NCBI GenBank assembly: GCA_021787125.1
Contig: JAJYMI010000073.1
Coordinates: forward strand, 1-38,079
DNA from: Thermoplasmata archaeon
Lineage (GTDB): Archaea > Thermoplasmatota > Thermoplasmata > Thermoplasmatales > GCA-001856825
Direction: 5' to 3'
Length of the DNA stretch: 38,079 bases
Under the pieces are notes generated by a model. It did no database searches. It saw only the letters and a program-made list of their open reading frames with translations, and was not told the DNA's origin. Position numbers and translations under genes: made by a program. Each line of letters begins with the position of its first letter. Position 1 is the first letter of the stretch. Positions 31,411 through 38,079 of this stretch are shown here, in pieces.

Positions 31411-31484
31411 CGGGCCCAGTGGGAATCGAACCCACGACCACCTGGTTAAAAGCCAGATGCTCTACCGGACTGAGCTACGGGCCC
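31411..31484 (-). tRNA. tRNA-Lys (anticodon TTT)
   Basis: A 74-nt intronless cloverleaf on the reverse strand: acceptor GGGCCCG/TGGGCCC (one G-T pair) with discriminator G, D arm GCTC..GAGC, anticodon stem TCTGG/CCAGG with loop CTTTTAA (anticodon TTT, lysine), T arm GTGGG-TTCGATT-CCCAC. CCA is not encoded. It lies 37 nt downstream of the TFB gene on the same strand. Confidence 0.95.
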
Positions 31485-31521
31485 CAAGCGGTATAGGTTA
31501 AAAAAATATAAATATTGTCGG

Positions 31522-32472
31522 TCAGACTTCGACGTTTATTCCGAGTTTCTCGGTGAGTTCCTTGTACCTGTTCCTTATGGTGACTTCCGTGACTCCAGCC
31601 ACTTCAGCAACTTCCCTCTGAGTTCTCCTCTCGTTCAGAGAGATGCTGGCGATGTAGATGGCGGCAGCAGCAACTCCGGTCGGTCCCCTTCCAGAAGTCA
31701 GGTCTCTGTTCTCGGCCAGTTTGAGTATTTCCATTGCCTTCTTCTTAGCTTCGTTTGAGAGTCTGAGTCTGTTGCAGAATCTGTTGATATAGTCCTCTGG
31801 TCTGGACGGGAAAATTCCCAGTTGAAGAATCCTGCTCATCATTCTGTAAGTCCTGCCGATCTCTTTCTTCTTGATCCTTGTGACGGAAGCAATCTCTTCC
31901 AGTGTTCTTGGTACTCCCATCTGTCTGCAGGCACCATATATTGAACCAGCAACGACACCCTCTATCGACCTTCCCCGGATCATGTTCTCTTTTACCGCCC
32001 TTCTATAGATTACGGCAGCAGTTTCCCTGACATCCTTGGGTAGGCTCAGATTCGAAGCCATTCTTTCAAGTTCCTGTAGAGCCTGTGCGAGGTTCCTCTC
32101 GGCAGCGTTTGAGACCTTGATCCTCCTCTGCCACTTCCTCAGTCGGTAAAGCTGTGCTCTGCTCTTTGTAGGTATGCTCTTGCCGTACGAGTCCTTGTTC
32201 TTCCAAGAAATTTCTGTGCTGAGTCCCTTGTCGTGAATCGTGTAAGTCATCGGGGCTCCCGTTCTTGCACGGGCTTCGGACTGTTCCGAATCGAATGCTC
32301 TCCAGTCGGGTCCCTGGTCTATGAAACTATCGTCGATGACGAGACCGCAGTCTTGGCAGACAAGCTCGCCTCTTTCGTAATCTCTTACTAGGTGGGTCGA
32401 ACCGCACTCGGGACACTTGGTTACCTCTTCGAATAGATCCCTCTTGCTCTTCTTGCTTTCTCCTTCAGCCAT
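31522..32472 (-). CDS. tfb: Transcription initiation factor B (TFB)
   Basis: A 316-aa TFIIB homologue. The N-terminal zinc ribbon uses Cys20, Cys23, Cys39 and Cys42; the B-finger/linker region ([20 protein letters not shown]) follows, then two cyclin folds (about 115-205 and 215-310), the second with the helix-turn-helix ([23 protein letters not shown]) that reads the BRE upstream of the TATA box. It recruits RNA polymerase to TBP-bound promoters. GAGGTGA lies directly before the ATG, in the end of gar1 (4-nt gap), so pyrG, gar1 and tfb likely form one operon. Full length. Confidence 0.97.
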   Translation of the reverse strand: MAEGESKKSKRDLFEEVTKCPECGSTHLVRDYERGELVCQDCGLVIDDSFIDQGPDWRAFDSEQSEARARTGAPMTYTIHDKGLSTEISWKNKDSYGKSIPTKSRAQLYRLRKWQRRIKVSNAAERNLAQALQELERMASNLSLPKDVRETAAVIYRRAVKENMIRGRSIEGVVAGSIYGACRQMGVPRTLEEIASVTRIKKKEIGRTYRMMSRILQLGIFPSRPEDYINRFCNRLRLSNEAKKKAMEILKLAENRDLTSGRGPTGVAAAAIYIASISLNERRTQREVAEVAGVTEVTIRNRYKELTEKLGINVEV

Positions 32473-32476
32473 TCTT

Positions 32477-32692
32477 TCACCTCACGAATATTTCCTTTGT
32501 CATAACTCCCTTAGAATCTATAGCGACATATGGTGCGTTGACAGGGCCAAAAAGTCTTGATATCTTGCCAAGCGGTTTGCCCTCCTTTCCAAATACCTTT
32601 GTTGACAACTGGACTTCCTTGTTCAACTTCGCTATTAGCTTTCCCTCTCTCACTCCTAAGACAATACCTATCTTCTTAAGAGAATCAGACAT
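32477..32692 (-). CDS. gar1: H/ACA RNA-protein complex component Gar1
   Basis: A 71-aa protein that is only the Gar1 core barrel: [42 protein letters not shown]-type strands with the FGKEG.P.GKI..LFGPV pattern. Eukaryotic Gly-Arg-rich ends are absent, as in other archaea. In the H/ACA complex it contacts Cbf5 and helps release the pseudouridylated RNA. It starts 30 nt after pyrG and ends 4 nt before tfb; Gar1 next to TFB is a common archaeal arrangement. Confidence 0.93.
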   Translation of the reverse strand: MSDSLKKIGIVLGVREGKLIAKLNKEVQLSTKVFGKEGKPLGKISRLFGPVNAPYVAIDSKGVMTKEIFVR

Positions 32693-32722
32693 AGGCCACT
32701 AATATAACCATCTGGTATTTAA

Positions 32723-34375
32723 CTATTTCGCAAATTTTTCCTGTTCTATAAAGTTCTTTCTGCGAAGTTTGTTATACTTTGAAGCTGCGCGCACCAGTGC
32801 CTCGTGTAACACAGACGGTTTTTCCGGTCTGCTTATGAATTCTGCATGGAATTGTGAGCCAACGAAAAATGGATGATCTTCAAGCTCCAGTATCTCCATC
32901 CTCGTACCACTTTCATCGGTCGCTGAGAAGTGCATCCCCTTGCTTTCAATTTCATCTATGTACTTTGGATTTACTTCGTACCTGTGTCTGTGTCTCTCTC
33001 GGATTTCTTCTTTACCATATAGTTCGTATGCCTTGGTACCCTTCTTTATCTTGACATTGATGTCCCCAAGTCTCATTGTTCCTCCCTTCTCCGTCAGACC
33101 CACCTGTTCCGGCAGCAAGTCTATGACTGGATACTTGGTTTCGGGATTCAGTTCCGATGAATTGGCCCCTGCCAACCCCAGAACGTTCCTCGCGAACTCG
33201 ATTACCGTCAGTTGAAAGCCAAAGCAAATTCCCAGAAGTGGGATCTTGTTTTCTCTGGCATATTTTATCGCTCTTATCTTGCCTTCAGTACCCCTGGGTC
33301 CGTATCCCCAAGGAATCAGCACTCCATCCACGTCAGCAAGTAAATCCTCTATCTGGTCTTCCTTTTCAGAATTAATCCACTTTAGCTTTACGCCTATTCC
33401 AGTCTTTCCGGTCACGTGCATGAACGCGTGTTCGTTGGAGATGTAAGAGTCCTTGATCTGCACGTATTTTCCAACGACACCTATGGTGACGTGCTGAGAT
33501 GGATTCTTTATGTTTGCAACTACCCCTCTCCAGAAGTCCATACTCGATTCATTGGATTTCAACCCAAGCCTGTCGAGTATGTAGTTGGGTAGAACGGTAT
33601 CGTTCAGCAACAGGGGCATCGTAAAAATATCTCCAACGTCTGGAATGCTGATGACTGCCTTCTCGTCTACTTGCGTGAACAGTGCAATCTTCTCCTTAAG
33701 ATCGCTATCAAGCTCTATCTCGCTTCTGGCAATAATCGCATCCGGTTGAATACCAATCGATCTAAGCTCTTTTACGCTGTGCTGGGTTGGTTTTGTCTTT
33801 GGCTCTCCCACACTCCTGAGAGTGGGTACATATGTCACGTGAATGAAAAATATCTTACCGTCTTCTTCCAGTCTCATCTGTCTGAGTGCTTCTAGAAAAG
33901 GCATGGACTCAATATCGCCAACGACTCCTCCGACCTCTATCAACACTAGGTCAGAGTTGTCTTCCATGCCAATGGCCCTTATTCTTCTCTTAATCTCATC
34001 TGTAACATGAGGAATGATCTGTACCGTGCTTCCCAAGAAGTCTCCTCTTCTTTCCTTCTCTATGACCCACCTGTAGACTTTTCCAGTCGTCAGATTGTTT
34101 CCGCTCTTGAGGTTCCTGCTCAGGAACCTCTCATAATTGCCCAGATCTAGGTCAGCCTCCGTTCCATCGCTCAGAACAAAGACCTCTCCGTGCTGATACG
34201 GATTCATAGTTCCGGCATCGTAGTTGATGTATGGATCAATTTTCACGATGTCGACCTTGTACTTTCTTTCTCTAAGAATGTAAGCCAATGAAGAAGTGAT
34301 TGTCCCCTTTCCAATACCAGAAATTACTCCGCCAGTAATTACAACAAAACGCACATCTCTTATTTCTAGCGGCAT
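32723..34375 (-). CDS. pyrG: CTP synthase
   Basis: A 550-aa enzyme that makes CTP from UTP, ATP and glutamine. The N-terminal synthetase domain has the P-loop [11 protein letters not shown] and [23 protein letters not shown]; the C-terminal class I glutamine amidotransferase domain (about 295-535) has the nucleophile Cys in LLGICFGFQ and the His-Glu of GSQFHAEF. Small departures from the consensus (Phe for Leu/Met in GICFGFQ, Ala for Pro in FHAEF) leave the triad intact. Full length. First gene of the pyrG-gar1-tfb unit; divergent from polB over a 116-nt gap. Confidence 0.97.
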   Translation of the reverse strand: MPLEIRDVRFVVITGGVISGIGKGTITSSLAYILRERKYKVDIVKIDPYINYDAGTMNPYQHGEVFVLSDGTEADLDLGNYERFLSRNLKSGNNLTTGKVYRWVIEKERRGDFLGSTVQIIPHVTDEIKRRIRAIGMEDNSDLVLIEVGGVVGDIESMPFLEALRQMRLEEDGKIFFIHVTYVPTLRSVGEPKTKPTQHSVKELRSIGIQPDAIIARSEIELDSDLKEKIALFTQVDEKAVISIPDVGDIFTMPLLLNDTVLPNYILDRLGLKSNESSMDFWRGVVANIKNPSQHVTIGVVGKYVQIKDSYISNEHAFMHVTGKTGIGVKLKWINSEKEDQIEDLLADVDGVLIPWGYGPRGTEGKIRAIKYARENKIPLLGICFGFQLTVIEFARNVLGLAGANSSELNPETKYPVIDLLPEQVGLTEKGGTMRLGDINVKIKKGTKAYELYGKEEIRERHRHRYEVNPKYIDEIESKGMHFSATDESGTRMEILELEDHPFFVGSQFHAEFISRPEKPSVLHEALVRAASKYNKLRRKNFIEQEKFAK

Positions 34376-34491
34376 ATTAATCTTTTTTGAGGTCGCCCAT
34401 TATGAGTATAAAAGCTAGGTCCAAAGTATCGACAACTCAACGGTCGGAATATCCCAAAAAAGTATATTTGAAATAACTTCATGATAAGGCA

Positions 34492-36834
34492 ATGGAAGAC
34501 GAGATAAGGGTAATCACATCATCCTATTACAGTGAAAGCGGGTTGCCCGTCATAGAGATTTTCGGAAGGAACAGGAACGGAGAATCGTTCGTCCTTCTCT
34601 ACAAGAAATTCTTGCCATACTTCTACGCAATTGAACCTACTGAAGACGAAATCAGGAGGTTGAAGGCGGTGGAAGAGATGGTGAGCGTCGAAGAGAAACA
34701 ACTCTGGTACAAGGGGAAGGCCAGAAGGGCCGTGAAGTTCACATGCAAGTCGCCCTGGAGAGTACCAGAATTCAGGAAGTACATATCGGATATCAACAGA
34801 GTACTGGCTGCAGACATTCCCTTCCATTTCAGGTTCTTCTACGATTTCGATCTAGGGAGTTGTGTCAAATTCAAGGGAAGCGAGAATAAGAACGAGAAGT
34901 TTGCAGTTGATCACGTAGTGACGATTGACACCATAGAGAGAACTTCCGATTTCTTGCCGCCCATGAAAGTTCTGAGCTTTGATATAGAGAACAGCATAAA
35001 GACGCAGCAACTCTTCGTGATCGGATACACGATAAGTTTCAAGGGGAGTTACACAGATGGTGCTATATCTGGAGAGCCGAGAGACATACTCGATAAGTTC
35101 ATACAGCTTGTGCGGAAGGAAGATCCTGACATAATCACAGGATACAACATTGATGGGTATGACCTTCCTTTCTTGGAAAAACTTGCGAAAAAGGAAAATA
35201 TGGCCATGCTCCTGGGCAGAGACACCAGTCCACCTCAGCGAATACAGGATCAGTTCTGGAGAATACACGGAAGGGTCGTCGCGGATGCCTGGTGGAATGT
35301 CAAGCGAGAAATCCACCCGAAGCAGGAGACTCTTGCTTACGTTTCCCAGGAACTTCTCGGAGAGGCAAAGGGAGATGTGGATCGTCTCAGCATAGAGCAG
35401 GAATGGCAGAAGGACAAGGACAGGGTCATAAAGTACTGCATCAGGGACGCGTACCTCGCTCTCAAGATTCTGGAGAAGATTGACGTGATTGAAAAGTATG
35501 AGAACATGAGCACGGTCTCGATGATTCCACTGGACGATGTGTGGAGCTCGGGAAACTCAACGCTGATAGATTCACTAGTAATCAGGGAAGCAGACAGGAG
35601 AGGCATTGCCGTTCCAATGAACAATTTTATCAATCAGAATGCAGAGAAAATTGAGGGAGGTTATGTCCATTCGATTGAACCCGGTCTGTACGATATGGTG
35701 GCAGTGATGGACTTCAAGAGCATGTATCCCAGCCTGATGATAAAACACAACATCTGTTTCACCACAATGTCTCCCGATGGCGAGATAGTCTCCCCAAACG
35801 GTACAAAATTTCTCTCCGTACAGGTGAAGAGGGGACTGATACCGGAGTTGCTGGAGAGGCTGATGCAGACCAGGGACAGTTACAAGAATTTGATGAAGAA
35901 AGAGACTGACCGCGACAAGAGAAGATATCTCGACAGCATGCAGAGCCAAGTCAAGATACTCATGAACTCTTTCTATGGAGTATTTGCATCTAGTTTCTAC
36001 AGGTTCACGGACCAGAACATAGGCTCAAGCATCACCGCATTTGCCAGAGAATCTATTAAGGGTATCATAAATGATTTCACGGCTAACGGGATCCAGGTAG
36101 TCTACGGGGATACCGACTCCATCTTCATCAAGACTGGAAAAGCCACAGTCGACGAGGCTCTGGAGTTGTCTAACAAACTGAAGGAAGAGGTCTCAAAGAA
36201 GCTCGGAATTGCAATAGAGGTGGAGCGTGTTCTCGATCCACTCTTCTCTCACGGGGCCAAGAAGAGATACGCTGGAAAGGTCCTGTTTCCGAAACAGGAT
36301 TCTGGAAACATTGTCGTCAGAGGATATGAAATAAGGAGGACAGACTCCTTTGACCTACAATCGGACGCGTTGATGGAGATATTCAACCATATACTCGACA
36401 GGGACGTCAACGGTGCCCTGAGAAGGGCGAAAGAGATCATTTCGGATGTAAAGGGAGGTAGAGTCGAGGCGGACAAGCTTGTCATATCAAGATCCGTGAA
36501 GGAATTCGAGTTTTACAAGGAAATGGACTCACTCGCAAACGTTCAGGCCGCTCAGAAATTGATGAAGATGGGCAGGGAATTCGTCCCCGGAATGAAGGTT
36601 TCCTGGATAGTGGTAGACAGCAAGAAGAGACCTCAGGTTGTCGAGCCATTCATTCAAAACGTGCAATTCAATTTCAAGCCGGATTATGACTACTACGCAG
36701 ACAGAGTGGCACAGACTCTATCAAGAATAACCGAGGTGTTCAACCTCGATGAAACTTCCCTGAAGTCGAGTGAGGTAAGGAAGAAGAGCACCCTTGAGGA
36801 CTTCTTCGTCCAGTTTGTTAATTATTTATTCTAA
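34492..36834 (+). CDS. polB: DNA polymerase family B
   Basis: A 780-aa replicative-type DNA polymerase with proofreading. Exonuclease motifs: SFDIENS (Exo I, about residue 164), TGYNIDGYDLPFL (Exo II) and YCIRDAYLAL (Exo III). Polymerase motifs: MDFKSMYPSLM (A, about residue 407; Met replaces the usual Leu), KILMNSFYGVF (B) and VYGDTDSIFI (C, about 537) with both catalytic Asp residues. The N-terminal segment reads as the uracil-recognition/OB region of archaeal PolB. The last residues (STLEDFFVQF) resemble a PCNA-binding box (QxxL..FF-like). A TATA candidate (TATATTTGAAA) lies about 30 nt upstream. Secretion ATPase gene follows 15 nt downstream. Confidence 0.97.
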   Translation: MEDEIRVITSSYYSESGLPVIEIFGRNRNGESFVLLYKKFLPYFYAIEPTEDEIRRLKAVEEMVSVEEKQLWYKGKARRAVKFTCKSPWRVPEFRKYISDINRVLAADIPFHFRFFYDFDLGSCVKFKGSENKNEKFAVDHVVTIDTIERTSDFLPPMKVLSFDIENSIKTQQLFVIGYTISFKGSYTDGAISGEPRDILDKFIQLVRKEDPDIITGYNIDGYDLPFLEKLAKKENMAMLLGRDTSPPQRIQDQFWRIHGRVVADAWWNVKREIHPKQETLAYVSQELLGEAKGDVDRLSIEQEWQKDKDRVIKYCIRDAYLALKILEKIDVIEKYENMSTVSMIPLDDVWSSGNSTLIDSLVIREADRRGIAVPMNNFINQNAEKIEGGYVHSIEPGLYDMVAVMDFKSMYPSLMIKHNICFTTMSPDGEIVSPNGTKFLSVQVKRGLIPELLERLMQTRDSYKNLMKKETDRDKRRYLDSMQSQVKILMNSFYGVFASSFYRFTDQNIGSSITAFARESIKGIINDFTANGIQVVYGDTDSIFIKTGKATVDEALELSNKLKEEVSKKLGIAIEVERVLDPLFSHGAKKRYAGKVLFPKQDSGNIVVRGYEIRRTDSFDLQSDALMEIFNHILDRDVNGALRRAKEIISDVKGGRVEADKLVISRSVKEFEFYKEMDSLANVQAAQKLMKMGREFVPGMKVSWIVVDSKKRPQVVEPFIQNVQFNFKPDYDYYADRVAQTLSRITEVFNLDETSLKSSEVRKKSTLEDFFVQFVNYLF

Positions 36835-36849
36835 GCGTAAATCAACTAT

Positions 36850-38079
36850 GTGCCCGACTTTCCTCTCGTGGGTGGAATTTCTTCTGACTCCGTGAACCAA
36901 AAAGGGGACAGATCGAGTACAGACAATCCCAGTCCATTTGAAATGCTGGAATCGTATTCAATCAATGCATTCGTCAATGTAGAAATATTGAAAGACGTCA
37001 AGACCGGGAGGCTCATGTATCGCTCTATGTCTGAGAAACTAGACGAGAGGGATGCAAAGGTCTTGAAGGAGCTCAGGTCATCGTTGGAGAGCACACTATG
37101 GAAAGAAGCAGATGCATCTATCCCAAGCGATAGAGAGAGTCATATCAAGGAAAAAATAGCACTAATTTTAAGGGAAAGAGGGTTAGAACTAGATAAAAAA
37201 GTCCTGGAATATATGCAATATCTGATCACTAGGGACTATCTTGGATATGGTAAGATAGACTCACTGATGAAGGATAGCAACCTAGAGGATATCTCGTGTG
37301 ATGGAGTAGGATCACCCATATTCGTCTACCACAGAAAGTACCAGAATCTGAAGACCAATGTGGCATTTGACGACGAACAAGAACTGAACAATTTCATAGT
37401 CTTTCTTGCCCAAAAGGGTAACAGACAGATCTCTGTTTCCGATCCGATACTAGATGCATCAACTCCTGAGGGGAACAGGATCAATGCGACGTTCGGAAAA
37501 GAAGTCAGCTCGAGGGGGGGAACCTTTTCAATCAGGCTATTCAGGGAGGTACCGTTCACTCCGATCGATCTGGTACTCCTTAACACGGCGACCCCAGAGC
37601 TGATGGCTTACATCTGGCTGGCGGTAGAGAAAGGAAGGAACATAATTGTGTTGGGAGGGACAGGAGTTGGAAAAACATCGACGCTCAATGCGATATCTCT
37701 CTTCATCCCGCCAAATTCCAAGGTCGTCAGCATAGAAGACACAAAGGAGATTAACATACCACACAAGAATTGGGTCGCCGAGGTGACCAGGAGCGGTGTA
37801 GGTGAGGGAAGGTTCGTTACTGGTAGGTCTGCCGGAGAGATCGATATGTTCGATCTACTGGTAAGTGCACTGAGGCAGAGACCCGATTACGTGATTGTCG
37901 GCGAGATCAGAGGGAAAGAGGCGTACAATCTCTTCCAGGCGATGACGATGGGACAGACCACTCTGACGACAATGCACGCACACTCCATAGAGGATATGAT
38001 GACTAGGTTGGAAAATCAACCTCTCAACATTCCGAGAACAATGATCACTTCGGCCAATCTGATAATCACACAATCTATA
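36850..38079 (+). CDS. Archaeal type II/IV secretion system ATPase (GspE/ArlI-like), N-terminal 410 codons
   Basis: An open frame from GTG 36850 to the window edge, missing from the ORF track because no stop is reached. An N-terminal domain of about 240 residues (KIDSLMKDSNLEDISCDGVG.. and SDPILDASTPEGNRINATF typical of the family) leads into the RecA-like core: Walker A GGTGVGKTS (about residue 268), the Asp box VVSIEDTKEIN, Walker B YVIVGEIRGKEA and the His box TTMHAHS. These ATPases drive assembly of type IV pili, archaella or DNA uptake machines at the cytosolic face of the membrane. Which one cannot be told without the next genes, where a TadC/ArlJ-like membrane partner is expected. A second GTG (36868) is an alternative start. 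A start in between ATG and stop of polB is excluded by an in-frame TAA. Confidence 0.9.
   Translation, partial: MPDFPLVGGISSDSVNQKGDRSSTDNPSPFEMLESYSINAFVNVEILKDVKTGRLMYRSMSEKLDERDAKVLKELRSSLESTLWKEADASIPSDRESHIKEKIALILRERGLELDKKVLEYMQYLITRDYLGYGKIDSLMKDSNLEDISCDGVGSPIFVYHRKYQNLKTNVAFDDEQELNNFIVFLAQKGNRQISVSDPILDASTPEGNRINATFGKEVSSRGGTFSIRLFREVPFTPIDLVLLNTATPELMAYIWLAVEKGRNIIVLGGTGVGKTSTLNAISLFIPPNSKVVSIEDTKEINIPHKNWVAEVTRSGVGEGRFVTGRSAGEIDMFDLLVSALRQRPDYVIVGEIRGKEAYNLFQAMTMGQTTLTTMHAHSIEDMMTRLENQPLNIPRTMITSANLIITQSI

Noticed and set aside
31241-31441. 66-aa reverse ORF overlapping tRNA-Lys
   Set aside because: Its start lies within the tRNA gene and the product has no recognisable pattern.
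1-38079. CRISPR arrays, insertion sequences, integrases and attachment sites
   Set aside because: Looked for because of the CARF regulator and the tRNA genes; no regularly spaced repeats, transposase motifs or tRNA-derived direct repeats were seen.

Overview
The window is archaeal chromosomal DNA and most probably comes from a member of the Thermoplasmata. The grounds are a VAT-type Cdc48 ATPase, TFB, Gar1, a family B DNA polymerase, a CTP synthase/TFB/Gar1 cluster, FtsZ, an archaeal secretion ATPase, an intron-containing tRNA-Trp, eL41, and many genes with an AT-rich TATA element about 25-35 nt before the start codon and no Shine-Dalgarno (leaderless style). Internal and second cistrons often do carry GGAGG or AGGTGA. 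The species cannot be named from this sequence.

Region by region. (1) 1-7.3 kb is a metabolic and small-protein region: the start of an amidohydrolase gene (reverse strand, running off the left edge), a Dph6-like ATP pyrophosphatase, 3-methyladenine DNA glycosylase I, a class V aminotransferase, an AhpD/CMD protein, a DUF302 protein, several small proteins, and a ClC chloride channel gene broken by three single-base indels. (2) 7.5-9.7 kb is a mercury module: an HxlR-type regulator divergent from a free-standing HMA metal-binding protein and mercuric reductase. (3) 9.8-13.0 kb is an accessory cluster: an orphan CARF-wHTH regulator, a C2H2 zinc finger fused to a Met-rich membrane domain, an OsmC protein, an HPP membrane protein and a 30-residue single C2H2 finger. 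Three promoters here share a palindrome CAACnGTTG placed exactly 11 nt before the TATA element, which suggests one regulon. (4) 13.0-14.9 kb holds two tiny overlapping reverse-strand ORFs, a VapB/VapC pair whose toxin gene is interrupted at a poly-T run, and a P-loop kinase. (5) 14.9-21.6 kb is core machinery: tRNA-Trp with a 66-nt intron that reads as a complete C/D box guide RNA, the 22-codon eL41 gene 3 nt upstream of it, a PRC-barrel protein and Cdc48/VAT, then ftsZ, a sugar nucleotidyltransferase, DUF131 and a COG1340-type coiled-coil protein. (6) 22-31 kb is mostly transport and redox: an OYE/FadH-type flavoenzyme, a zinc-ribbon protein with a YhfC-type membrane protease, a Gfo/Idh/MocA dehydrogenase, an MFS and an APC transporter, and a secreted propeller-like protein. 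(7) 31.4-38.1 kb is informational: tRNA-Lys(UUU), TFB, Gar1 and PyrG on the reverse strand, then PolB and the start of a type II/IV secretion ATPase that runs off the right edge.

Several genes listed here are missing from the ORF track because they are short (59 aa, 58 aa, 30 aa, 22 aa) or cut by the window edge (amidohydrolase, secretion ATPase). All functional calls rest on motifs read by eye; no database search was run.
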